Positions 53,189-61,012 of a stretch of 64,000 nt of DNA are shown here, one piece after another. The notes under the pieces were generated by a model that did no database searches, was not told where the DNA came from, and saw only the letters and a list, made by a program, of their open reading frames with translations. The DNA is from Lachnocurva sp045579705 (GTDB lineage Bacteria > Bacillota > Clostridia > Lachnospirales > Lachnospiraceae): the NCBI GenBank assembly GCA_045579705.1, contig JAZNMP010000036.1, forward strand, positions 1 through 64,000. Direction: 5' to 3'. The stretch's first letter is position 1. The number at the start of each line of letters is the position of its first letter. Made by a program: the position numbers and the translations under genes.

Positions 53189-54157
53189 ATGGCAGAGGAA
53201 AAGGGTGGATTTTTTTCCAGACTGTTCTCAGGTCTTTCAAAGTCCCGAGAAGGCTTTGCGGACAATGTAGACAACGTATTTCTGGGGTATGAGCGTATAG
53301 ATGATGACCTCTTCGATGAACTCGAGGAGGTGCTCATCATGGGCGACCTCGGAATGAATACTACAGAAGAAATTCTCGACGAACTTCGTGACGTGGTAAA
53401 GAAAGAACGCATTAAAAGTCCAGGTGTCTTAAAGATTAAACTTATAGAAATCCTCGAACGACTTATTGCAGTAGATGAGAGCGCTTATGATTTTTTAAAT
53501 GGTAAGGCTGTTATCATGGTAGTCGGCGTAAATGGTGTAGGAAAGACTACAACCATCGGTAAGTTGGCACAGCAGTTTAAGGATAACGGGAAAAAAGTTA
53601 TCATCGCCGCAGCTGATACCTTTAGAGCTGCAGCGAGGGAACAGCTTGAAGTTTGGGCAGAGAGAGCCGGCGTAGATATCATCGGTAGCGAAGAAGGCAG
53701 TGATCCTTCCAGCGTAATCTTTGATGCTATCAGTGCTATGAAATCCAGAGGTGGAGATATACTTTTGATCGATACAGCTGGACGTTTGCATAACAAGAAG
53801 AATCTAATGAACGAGCTTTCAAAGATGAATCGAGTGATCGATAGAGAGTGTGAAGGCTTTAATCGAGAGACTTTTGTAGTTTTAGATGCTACAACAGGTC
53901 AGAATGCTATTATGCAGGCGAGAGAGTTTGCGTCTGTAACTGATATTACAGGAATAGTTTTGACAAAGATGGATGGAACTGCAAAGGGCGGTATCGCTTT
54001 TTCTGTATCAAAGGAATTAGAGTGCCCGGTTAAGTATATCGGTGTGGGCGAAACCGCACAGGATCTACAGAAGTTTGATCCTTCAGAGTTTTCAAAAGCG
54101 CTATTTGGCGAGGTTAAAGCTGAATCTGAAATTTCAGATTCAGAAGATGATGTATAG
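53189..54157 (+). CDS. ftsY: Signal recognition particle receptor FtsY
   Basis: This SRP GTPase docks ribosome-SRP complexes at the membrane. An N domain with a short acidic tail is followed by the G domain: GVNGVGKTTTIGKLAQQ (G1), DTFRAAAREQLE, DTAGRLHNKKNL (G3) and TKMDGTAKGG. It lacks the M domain of Ffh and is 322 residues. AGGAGG precedes the ATG. Its partner Ffh is two genes downstream. Confidence 0.97.
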   Translation: MAEEKGGFFSRLFSGLSKSREGFADNVDNVFLGYERIDDDLFDELEEVLIMGDLGMNTTEEILDELRDVVKKERIKSPGVLKIKLIEILERLIAVDESAYDFLNGKAVIMVVGVNGVGKTTTIGKLAQQFKDNGKKVIIAAADTFRAAAREQLEVWAERAGVDIIGSEEGSDPSSVIFDAISAMKSRGGDILLIDTAGRLHNKKNLMNELSKMNRVIDRECEGFNRETFVVLDATTGQNAIMQAREFASVTDITGIVLTKMDGTAKGGIAFSVSKELECPVKYIGVGETAQDLQKFDPSEFSKALFGEVKAESEISDSEDDV

Positions 54158-54180
54158 AAAACCAAATATTGGTAACTGTA

Positions 54181-54215
54181 AAGAAAAAACACTTGACTGT
54201 AAAGTGTTTTTTCTT
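54181..54215 (+). terminator. Terminator after ftsY, overlapping the next promoter
   Basis: AAGAAAAAACACTT and AAGTGTTTTTTCTT are perfect 14-base complements around a 7-base loop, with the T-run inside the right arm. The ylxM -35 box lies across the loop. Confidence 0.85.
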
Positions 54216-54221
54216 TATACT
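54193..54221 (+). promoter_or_regulatory. Promoter of ylxM-ffh embedded in the ftsY terminator
   Basis: TTGACT (54193-54198), a 17-base spacer made of the hairpin's right arm, and TATACT (54216-54221). Confidence 0.75.
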
Positions 54222-54238
54222 ATCAAAAGTGAGGTTTT

Positions 54239-54568
54239 ATGGAAGATAAGATTATACAGGGAAATCTCTATGAATTCTATGGAGATCTTCTCAACGAGCA
54301 TCAAAAGAAAATATATGAAGATTATGTTCTGAATGATCTCTCTCTCGGTGAAATAGCTGAGAATGAAGGAATTACGAGACAGGGTGTTCATGATCTCGTA
54401 AAGAGAGCCACAAATACGCTTTTGGAATACGAAAGCAAACTTGGAATGATGAAGAGATTTTTTTCCATAAGAAATGAGATCAATGAAATGAAGGGGTTGA
54501 TTTCTGATGGGAATTACGATAGTAGCCAGTTGCTTGAGATTTTAAAAAGAATTGACGGAGAATTGTAA
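54239..54568 (+). CDS. ylxM: YlxM/p13-family helix-turn-helix protein
   Basis: This 109-residue protein has a sigma region 4-like HTH: LSLGEIAENEGITRQGVHDLVKRATNTLLEYE. YlxM is always next to ffh in Firmicutes and is thought to modulate SRP; the Streptococcus homologue binds Ffh and scRNA. Its stop overlaps the ffh start (TAATG), so translation is coupled. Confidence 0.92.
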   Translation: MEDKIIQGNLYEFYGDLLNEHQKKIYEDYVLNDLSLGEIAENEGITRQGVHDLVKRATNTLLEYESKLGMMKRFFSIRNEINEMKGLISDGNYDSSQLLEILKRIDGEL

Positions 54569-55911
54569 TGGCATTTGAAAGTCTATCTGAGAAGATTCAA
54601 AACGTATTTAAAGGACTCCGCGGAAAGGGCCGACTCAGCGAAGCTGATGTAAAGGCTGCGATGAAGGAAGTTAAACTTGCACTTCTCGAGGCGGATGTTA
54701 ATTTTAAAGTTGTTAAGAAATTCATTTCTGACGTTACTGAAAGAGCGGTTGGTACTGATGTACTCAATGGATTGAATCCAGCTCAGCAGGTTATTAAGGT
54801 CGTAAATGAGGAGATGATAAACCTCCTCGGATCAGAAAGCGCAGAATTAGAATTTGAACCAGGACAGGCTATCACAGTTATCATGATGGCAGGTCTACAG
54901 GGTGCTGGTAAGACTACTACAGCGGCAAAGCTTGCTGGAAAGCTTACTGAGAAGAGCAAGAAACCTCTTCTGGTACCTATGGATATATACAGACCAGCGG
55001 CTACAAAACAGTTGCAGGTCAACGCTGAAAAAGTCAAAGTTGATGTATTTCAGCCTACAGACAATACTAATGTATTGGCTATCGCCCAGGAATCTTTGGA
55101 ATATGCAAAGAAGAACGGGAATAAAGTAGTTATCTTCGATACTGCTGGTCGTCTTCATATCGATGAAGACATGATGAAAGAGCTTCGTGAAGTCAAAGAG
55201 AATATCAAGGTTACGGATACAGTTCTCGTCGTTGATGCGATGACTGGTCAGGATGCCGTAAATGTTGCAAAGACTTTCGAAGATGAAATCGGTATCGATG
55301 GTGTAATTCTTACTAAGCTTGATGGTGACACTCGAGGTGGTGCGGCCCTTTCTATTAAGGCTGTAACTGGAAAGCCTATCTTGTTTGCAGGTATGGGCGA
55401 GAAACTTTCAGATCTCGAGCAGTTTTATCCAGATAGAATGGCTTCTAGAATCCTGGGAATGGGAGATGTCCTTTCTCTGATTGAGAAAGCGGAGGCCAAC
55501 ATCGACAAAGAAAAAGCTTTAGCTCTTTCAAAGAAGGTAAAGAAAGCTTCCTTTGATTTCGATGATTATCTTCTGTCTATGGAACAGATGCAGAAGATGG
55601 GAGGTTTAGGCAGTATCCTCGGAATGATGCCTGGTTTGACAGGTAAGCAGACGGATCAGATTATGAATGCTGTAGATGATAAGAAGTTACTTCATATCAA
55701 AGCAATAATCGAATCTATGACTATCGAGGAGAGAGCAAATCCTAAACTTATGAGTCCTAGTCGTAAAGCTAGGTTGGCAAAAGGTAGTGGCGTTGACATC
55801 GCTGAGGTAAACCGTTTTATTAAACAGTTTAATGAAGCTCAGAAGATGATGAAAAAAATGCCGGGTATGATGAAAAGAAAAGGAAAAGGTTCATTCCGAT
55901 TCCCTTTCTAA
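54568..55911 (+). CDS. ffh: Signal recognition particle protein Ffh
   Basis: This is the GTPase of the SRP that binds signal peptides and 4.5S/6S-like RNA. An N domain and G domain (GLQGAGKTTTAAKLA, DIYRPAATKQL, DTAGRLHIDEDMM, TKLDGDTRGGAAL) are followed by the Met-rich M domain (MEQMQKMGGLGSILGMMPGL, then KMMKKMPGMMKRKGKG). At 447 residues it is typical. Confidence 0.98.
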   Translation: MAFESLSEKIQNVFKGLRGKGRLSEADVKAAMKEVKLALLEADVNFKVVKKFISDVTERAVGTDVLNGLNPAQQVIKVVNEEMINLLGSESAELEFEPGQAITVIMMAGLQGAGKTTTAAKLAGKLTEKSKKPLLVPMDIYRPAATKQLQVNAEKVKVDVFQPTDNTNVLAIAQESLEYAKKNGNKVVIFDTAGRLHIDEDMMKELREVKENIKVTDTVLVVDAMTGQDAVNVAKTFEDEIGIDGVILTKLDGDTRGGAALSIKAVTGKPILFAGMGEKLSDLEQFYPDRMASRILGMGDVLSLIEKAEANIDKEKALALSKKVKKASFDFDDYLLSMEQMQKMGGLGSILGMMPGLTGKQTDQIMNAVDDKKLLHIKAIIESMTIEERANPKLMSPSRKARLAKGSGVDIAEVNRFIKQFNEAQKMMKKMPGMMKRKGKGSFRFPF

Positions 55912-55933
55912 TAGATTTTAAGGAGGAATAATC

Positions 55934-56179
55934 ATGGCAGTAAAAATTCGTTTAAAGAGACTTGGTCAGAAGAAAGCACCTTTCTATAGAATCGTTGTTG
56001 CTGATTCAAGATCACCTAGAGATGGTCGTTTCATCGAAGAAATCGGAACTTACGATCCAACAAAGGATCCATCAGTTTACAATCTTGATGAAGAAGCTGC
56101 AAAGAAGTGGCTTTCAAATGGCGCTAAGCCAACTGAGACAGTTAACAAGCTCTTCAAAATTGCTGGAATCATTAAATAA
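55934..56179 (+). CDS. rpsP: 30S ribosomal protein S16
   Basis: MAVKIRLKRLGQKKAPFYRIVVADSRSPRDGRFIEEIGTYDP is the canonical S16 N-terminus, and 81 residues is normal. AAGGAGG precedes the ATG. It starts the rpsP-khpA-rimM-trmD-rplS ribosome cluster, probably read on from ffh. Confidence 0.98.
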   Translation: MAVKIRLKRLGQKKAPFYRIVVADSRSPRDGRFIEEIGTYDPTKDPSVYNLDEEAAKKWLSNGAKPTETVNKLFKIAGIIK

Positions 56180-56214
56180 TTGATTTTTAGTAACGGAAGG
56201 GGTGGGTCTCAATT

Positions 56215-56445
56215 ATGAAAGAACTCGTAGAATTTATCGCTAAATCCTTAGTTGATTCACCATCTGAAGTTTCAGTTTCAGAACGTGAAGATGCAAAGAA
56301 TGTTTATCTTAAGCTTCACGTAGCTTCTTCCGATATGGGGAAGGTTATCGGAAAGAAAGGTAAGATCGCTAAATCTATCAGAACAGTAGTTAAAGCTGCT
56401 GCTACAAAGACAGATAAGCGTGTTATCGTTGATATTGAGGATTAG
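56215..56445 (+). CDS. khpA: KH-domain RNA-binding protein KhpA
   Basis: This 76-residue single KH domain carries the GxxG loop in MGKVIGKKGKIAKSIRTVV. KhpA (YlqC) works with KhpB and affects cell elongation and division through RNA binding. Its position between rpsP and rimM is conserved in Firmicutes. Confidence 0.95.
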   Translation: MKELVEFIAKSLVDSPSEVSVSEREDAKNVYLKLHVASSDMGKVIGKKGKIAKSIRTVVKAAATKTDKRVIVDIED

Positions 56446-56495
56446 TAAATAGGGGCAGTTTATACTGCCTCTATTTTTTATTAAGGGAGAAAAAC

Positions 56496-57020
56496 ATGTC
56501 AGAATTACTACGTGTTGGTATTATAGGAAAAGCGCAGGGTATCAGAGGAGAAGTAAGAGTTCATCCTACTACAGATACTTTGGAAGATTTTATGGAAATC
56601 GACAACTTCATTTTGGGAAAGTCTAGAATTAGAGGCTTATCAGAACTTACTTTGGAAAAAGTAAGAATACAGAAGAATTTCTGTATCGTTAAATTTGAGG
56701 AAATTAAAGACAGAAATAATGCAGAACTTTTGAATGGAGCAGAACTTTTTATAGATAGAGCTGATGCTATCGAACCAGAAGAAGGAATGTATTATTATTC
56801 TGATATTATAGGTTGTGAAGTGGTTACTGAAGACGGTCGCGTGCTTGGAACACTTACAGATATCTATGAAACAGGCGCTAACGATGTTTATAGCGTCGTA
56901 AACAAAGAAACTAAGAAAGAAATATTACTACCTGCTATCAAGGATGTTATCCTAGATGTGGATGTTTCGAATAAAAAGATTTTAGTTCATTTGCTTTCAG
57001 GTCTGGAGGATCTAAATTAA
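56496..57020 (+). CDS. rimM: Ribosome maturation factor RimM
   Basis: RimM binds S19 and helps assemble the 30S head. The N-terminal RVGIIGKAQGIRGEVRVHPTTDTLEDF and the C-terminal PRC-barrel part (YYYSDIIGCEVVTEDGRVLGTLTDIYETGANDVYSVV) are clear in 174 residues. Its stop overlaps the trmD start. Confidence 0.96.
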   Translation: MSELLRVGIIGKAQGIRGEVRVHPTTDTLEDFMEIDNFILGKSRIRGLSELTLEKVRIQKNFCIVKFEEIKDRNNAELLNGAELFIDRADAIEPEEGMYYYSDIIGCEVVTEDGRVLGTLTDIYETGANDVYSVVNKETKKEILLPAIKDVILDVDVSNKKILVHLLSGLEDLN

Positions 57021-57745
57021 TGAATTTTCATATACTTACATTGTTTCCAGAGATGGTTTCAGAGGGCCTAAATACGAGCATAATCGGTCGTGCAAAGGAG
57101 AATGAGGCTATTTCTATAGAGGCTATAAATATCAGAGATTATACTACTGAGAAACACGGTAAAGTCGATGATTATCCTTATGGCGGTGGCGCAGGTATGC
57201 TCATGCAGGCTCAGCCGATTTATGATGCGTATCAGGCTATCATAGAAGGTAAAGAGAAAAAGATTAGAACAGTGTATGTTACTCCTCAGGGACATACTTT
57301 TAATCAGCAGATGGCACATGATTTTGCAAAAGAAGAGGATTTGATAATCCTTTGTGGTCATTATGAAGGAATTGATGAGAGAGTTTTGGATGAAATCGTA
57401 ACTGACAGAGTTTCTATCGGTGATTATGTATTGACTGGTGGAGAGTTGGCAGCTATGGTTATGGTAGATGCTATTTCGAGACTGGTTCCAGGAGTTCTTC
57501 ATAACGACGATTCTTCTATGGATGAATCATTTGAGAACGGACTTTTAGAGTATCCGCAGTATTCACGTCCAGCAGTTTGGAATGGGAAAGAAGTCCCACC
57601 AATCCTGCTTTCTGGAGATCATAAGAAGGTGGATGAGTGGCGTCATAACATGTCTTTGCTTCGTACGAAGAAGTATAGACCGGATTTGTTGGAAAAATAC
57701 GAATTAAATGACAAAGAGCGCAAATTCTTAGAAGAAAACAGTTGA
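57020..57745 (+). CDS. trmD: tRNA (guanine-N1)-methyltransferase
   Basis: TrmD methylates G37 next to the anticodon and prevents frameshifting. MNFHILTLFPEMV, DYPYGGGAGMLMQAQPIYDA and the knot motif SIGDYVLTGGELAAMVMVDAISRLVPGVL are diagnostic, at 241 residues. Its stop lies within the -35 box of the rplS promoter. Confidence 0.98.
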   Translation: MNFHILTLFPEMVSEGLNTSIIGRAKENEAISIEAINIRDYTTEKHGKVDDYPYGGGAGMLMQAQPIYDAYQAIIEGKEKKIRTVYVTPQGHTFNQQMAHDFAKEEDLIILCGHYEGIDERVLDEIVTDRVSIGDYVLTGGELAAMVMVDAISRLVPGVLHNDDSSMDESFENGLLEYPQYSRPAVWNGKEVPPILLSGDHKKVDEWRHNMSLLRTKKYRPDLLEKYELNDKERKFLEENS

Positions 57746-57770
57746 AAAAAATAGATTTTACTGATATTAT
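57742..57770 (+). promoter_or_regulatory. Promoter of rplS
   Basis: TTGAAA (57742-57747, over the trmD stop), a 17-base spacer and TATTAT (57765-57770). Confidence 0.7.
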
Positions 57771-57776
57771 ATTTGA

Positions 57777-57848
57777 GTTGTATTTTTTGTTCGGCGGTCC
57801 TCTGTTACCAATTAGGTATTAAGAACGTCTGAAGATGGAGGAAACAAA
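57777..57848 (+). promoter_or_regulatory. rplS leader with a potential anti-Shine-Dalgarno
   Basis: The roughly 70-base leader has a small stem TACC-AATTA-GGTA (57806-57818), and TCCTC (57798-57802) can pair with GAGGA of the ribosome site (57838-57842). It could be an autogenous r-protein leader, since L19 leaders are known in Firmicutes. I cannot confirm a family match. Confidence 0.5.
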
Positions 57849-58205
57849 ATGAACGCATACGAAGTTATTAGAGAAATTGAGAATGGCGAGAAGAAGTCAG
57901 AAGTAGTTGACTTCAGAGTTGGTGACACAGTTCGTGTTCACAACAAGATTCGCGAAGGTAACCGTGAAAGAATCCAGATCTTCGAAGGTGTTGTACTTAA
58001 GAAGCAGGGGGGTTCAAACCGTCAGACTTTCACAGTAAGAAAGATTTCTGGTGGAATCGGTGTTGAGAAGACATGGCCACTTCACAGCCCTAACGTTGAG
58101 AAGATTGAAATCGTTCGTCAGGGTAAAGTTAGAAGAGCTAAGCTTAACTACCTTAGAGAACGTGTTGGTAAGAAAGCCAAGATCAAGGAAGTTATCAGAA
58201 AATAA
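57849..58205 (+). CDS. rplS: 50S ribosomal protein L19
   Basis: The 118-residue protein shows FRVGDTVRVHNKIREGNRERIQIFEGVVLKKQGG and SGGIGVEKTWPLHSPNVEKIEIVRQGKVRRAKLNYLRERVGKKAKIKE, the L19 core. GGAGGA precedes the ATG. It has its own promoter and leader and is followed by a terminator. Confidence 0.98.
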   Translation: MNAYEVIREIENGEKKSEVVDFRVGDTVRVHNKIREGNRERIQIFEGVVLKKQGGSNRQTFTVRKISGGIGVEKTWPLHSPNVEKIEIVRQGKVRRAKLNYLRERVGKKAKIKEVIRK

Positions 58206-58221
58206 TTTTCGTTCGATTCAA

Positions 58222-58255
58222 AGGCAGTCACTGGTTTTGGTGGCTGTCTTTTTTT
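58222..58255 (+). terminator. Terminator after rplS
   Basis: AGGCAGTCAC and GTGGCTGTCT pair with two G-T and are followed by seven T. Confidence 0.85.
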
Positions 58256-58258
58256 GAC

Positions 58259-58287
58259 TTGTTTAGAAGACCTAAATGCGATATATT
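58259..58287 (+). promoter_or_regulatory. Promoter of the first lepB, giving a nearly leaderless mRNA
   Basis: TTGTTT (58259-58264), a 17-base spacer and TATATT (58282-58287). The expected start point (about 58294) coincides with the ATG at 58295. Confidence 0.5.
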
Positions 58288-58294
58288 TTTAGTT

Positions 58295-58909
58295 ATGAGT
58301 AATATAATTTTAGATAACAAATTTTCAAATAGAACATCCAAGAGAAGAGATTCTCTCGATTTTAATCGTAGAAGGAAAAAGATTGATTTTGACAAATGGC
58401 AGAGACGTGGAATCTTTATAGTAGAGGTTTTCGCTGTCATTCTTTTTGCGTACTTAATTGTTAAATCTATAGGAATCAAAAGTCAGAATTTCGGTGAATC
58501 CATGGAGAAAACTATAGCGAGTGGTGATTATGTACTGGTAGATAGATTTATCTACAAGATTAAATCTCCAAAGGTTGATGATATTATCATCTTTAAGCCA
58601 AAGGATTCAGGTTCTGCTCATTCTATCAAGCGTGTGGTTGGAGTTCCGGGTGATCACATCCTCATAAAGGATGGAATCATGTATGTAAATAACCAGGCTA
58701 GAGAGGAGAATGCCGGAATAGATCATATTTCTGATCCAGGTCTGGCTGAGAACGAAATCGTTCTAAAGAAAGATGAGTACTTCGTGCTAGGGGATAATAG
58801 AAATAACAGTGAAGATAGCCGATATGACAATATCGGAAATATCTCAAAGAAAGATATAGTAGGTAAAGTTTGGTTTGATATTTCTTCAGGCCATTTTGGA
58901 TTATTGTAA
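58295..58909 (+). CDS. lepB: Signal peptidase I (first copy)
   Basis: A basic N-terminus and one membrane segment (GIFIVEVFAVILFAYLIVKSIGI) precede the catalytic domain. The nucleophile Ser is in NFGESMEKTI, the general-base Lys in HSIKRVVGVPGDHI, and GDNRNNSEDSR is the family box. It removes signal peptides outside the membrane. The ATG at 58295 gives 204 residues; there is no ribosome site upstream of it. GESME in place of the common SSM(x)PT is a mild departure. A second copy lies downstream of rbgA. Confidence 0.92.
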   Translation: MSNIILDNKFSNRTSKRRDSLDFNRRRKKIDFDKWQRRGIFIVEVFAVILFAYLIVKSIGIKSQNFGESMEKTIASGDYVLVDRFIYKIKSPKVDDIIIFKPKDSGSAHSIKRVVGVPGDHILIKDGIMYVNNQAREENAGIDHISDPGLAENEIVLKKDEYFVLGDNRNNSEDSRYDNIGNISKKDIVGKVWFDISSGHFGLL

Positions 58910-58917
58910 GAGGTTAT

Positions 58918-59781
58918 ATGGAATTTGAATGGTATCCTGGGCACATGGAAAAAGCCCGTCGAAATATAGTAGAGGATTTAAAGCTTGTAGATTTGATTAT
59001 TGAAATCATCGACTCTAGAATCCCTTATTCTAGCTCGAATCCTACACTTAATGAGCTTACAAAGAATAAAAAGAAGCTTATCGTAATGAGCAAGATTGAT
59101 TTGGCTGATCCTGCAGTTACAGATAAGTGGATTGAGTATTATAAAGAGTCAAATATAGCTTATTTACCTATTAATGCTTTGAAAAAAGATGCTAGAAAGC
59201 TGATTGTAAATGCATCTAAGGAAGCATGCAAGGAGAAGATTGAAAGAGATAGAAGACGTGGACTTAGAAATCGTAAGATCAAGGCGATGATCATCGGTAT
59301 TCCGAACGTAGGCAAGTCTACGCTTATCAATACTTTGGCAGGAAAAGCCAGCGCAAAAACTGGAAATAAGCCTGGTGTAACACGAGGCAAACAGTGGATT
59401 CATGCAAGTAATGAAATCGATTTCCTGGACACTCCAGGTGTACTCTGGCCTAAGTTTGACAGACATGAAATCGGTGAGAATCTGGCTATCACAGGTGCTA
59501 TTAGAAATGAGCTTATTCCTTTCGAAGAGCTTGGAGAGATTCTAATAGAGAAGTTGAAAGACAGATATCCGGGTCTCATTGAGAAGCGTTATAGCATTTC
59601 AGAGGAACTTTCTCCTAGAGAAATGTATGAAGCCATCGCTTTAAACAGAGGATATCTGAAGAAAGAAGGCGTTGCAGATACTCTTAAGGCTGCAGAAATT
59701 CTAATTCAGGATTACAGAACTGGAAAATTCGGAAGAGTATCTCTTGAACTACCAGAAGATTATATGGATGATGGAGAATAG
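58918..59781 (+). CDS. rbgA: Ribosome biogenesis GTPase RbgA (YlqF)
   Basis: RbgA is needed for late 50S assembly. It is a circularly permuted GTPase: the G4-type motif SKID comes first (about residue 60), then G1 IGIPNVGKSTLIN and G3 DTPGVLWP, followed by a C-terminal RNA-binding helical domain. WYPGHMEKARR at the N-terminus is characteristic. At 287 residues it is normal. It sits between two signal peptidase genes with almost no spacing. Confidence 0.97.
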   Translation: MEFEWYPGHMEKARRNIVEDLKLVDLIIEIIDSRIPYSSSNPTLNELTKNKKKLIVMSKIDLADPAVTDKWIEYYKESNIAYLPINALKKDARKLIVNASKEACKEKIERDRRRGLRNRKIKAMIIGIPNVGKSTLINTLAGKASAKTGNKPGVTRGKQWIHASNEIDFLDTPGVLWPKFDRHEIGENLAITGAIRNELIPFEELGEILIEKLKDRYPGLIEKRYSISEELSPREMYEAIALNRGYLKKEGVADTLKAAEILIQDYRTGKFGRVSLELPEDYMDDGE

Positions 59782-59783
59782 AC

Positions 59784-60356
59784 ATGACTATTGAAGAAGA
59801 ACTTGAGAAGAGAGAAAGAAATAAACGTGATGGCATAGAACTGATTCTGTATATCATCTGTCTCGTTGCAATCAGCTTCTTAATCGTCACTTTCGTCGGA
59901 CAGAGAACTGTAGTAAATGGTTCATCTATGAATAACACTCTTCATGATGGAGATAATTTGATTATAGACAAGATTTCTTACAGATTTACTGATCCTAAAC
60001 GTTTTGACATCGTCGTATTTCCTAGTCCTGAAGACGAAGATACTTATTATATTAAGCGTATTATTGGCCTTCCTGGAGAAGAAGTGTTTATAGATACTGA
60101 TGGAAGTATTTACATAAACGGTGAGAAACTCGAAGAAAACTATGGTAAAGATGTGATTATGGATCCGGGAAGAGCTGGAAATACAGTTTTGCTCGGTGAT
60201 GATGAATATTTCGTGATGGGTGATAATAGAAATAACAGTAAAGATTCCCGTTTCGATGATGTAGGAAATATCCACCGTAAAGATTTCATAGGACGAGCTT
60301 GGCTACTGATTTATCCGTTTAACAAATTTGAAAGTTTAATACCTAGTAGAGATTAA
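59784..60356 (+). CDS. lepB: Signal peptidase I (second copy)
   Basis: It has one N-terminal membrane segment (IELILYIICLVAISFLIVTFVG), nucleophile Ser in VNGSSMNNTLHDGD, Lys in YYIKRIIGLPGEE, and the GDNRNNSKDSR box. At 190 residues it is complete. It differs clearly from the first copy, so this is not a recent duplication. Two type I peptidases are common in Firmicutes and may split substrates. It begins three bases after rbgA. Confidence 0.95.
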   Translation: MTIEEELEKRERNKRDGIELILYIICLVAISFLIVTFVGQRTVVNGSSMNNTLHDGDNLIIDKISYRFTDPKRFDIVVFPSPEDEDTYYIKRIIGLPGEEVFIDTDGSIYINGEKLEENYGKDVIMDPGRAGNTVLLGDDEYFVMGDNRNNSKDSRFDDVGNIHRKDFIGRAWLLIYPFNKFESLIPSRD

Positions 60357-60357
60357 T

Positions 60358-60999
60358 ATGACAAAGCAAGAAAGACTTGAAAGAGAAATAGAGCGTACAA
60401 AAGCAGCTCATGAATTTGATAGAGAATTTATTGAAAAATACGATTTAGTATGTGGAATAGACGAAGTAGGTAGAGGTCCTCTGGCTGGACCTGTTGTAAC
60501 TGCTGCAGTTATCCTTCCAAAGGATTGTGATATTCTGTATATAAACGATTCAAAGAAGCTCTCAGAGAAGAAACGAAAGGAAGTTTCTAAGCAGATTTTG
60601 GAAAAAGCTGTTGCTGTAGGCTTTGGTATCGCTGACGAAGAGACGATAGATAAAGTAAATATACTAAATGCTACAAAGATGGCTATGAGAGAAGCTGTAG
60701 CAAATTTAGATCCTAAACCTAATTTTGCTCTCGTAGACGCTGTTTATATCGAAGATTTAGGTATAGAACAGCAGGGCTTTGTTAAAGGTGATGCGAAGTC
60801 TATGTCTATTGCGGCTGCTAGTATAGTTGCGAAAGTAAAGAGAGATACATTCATGGAAGAAATGGATGAAAAATATCCTGAGTATGGATTCAAGTCAAAC
60901 AAAGGATATGGAACTAAAGCTCATATGGATGCTTTGAGAGAATATGGACCTTGTCCTATTCATAGATTATCTTTCTTGAAGTTTTTGAAAGAAGAATAA
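60358..60999 (+). CDS. rnhB: Ribonuclease HII
   Basis: It removes ribonucleotides from DNA and RNA-DNA hybrids. VCGIDEVGRGPLAGPVVTAAVIL holds the DEVGRGPLAG active site, and further acidic residues are in LVDAVYIE and SIAAASIVAKVKRD. At 213 residues it is normal. rbgA-rnhB followed by FliK/FlhB-like genes matches Bacillus rbgA-rnhB-ylqG-ylqH. Confidence 0.97.
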   Translation: MTKQERLEREIERTKAAHEFDREFIEKYDLVCGIDEVGRGPLAGPVVTAAVILPKDCDILYINDSKKLSEKKRKEVSKQILEKAVAVGFGIADEETIDKVNILNATKMAMREAVANLDPKPNFALVDAVYIEDLGIEQQGFVKGDAKSMSIAAASIVAKVKRDTFMEEMDEKYPEYGFKSNKGYGTKAHMDALREYGPCPIHRLSFLKFLKEE

Positions 61000-61012
61000 A
61001 CGGGGCTAAATT

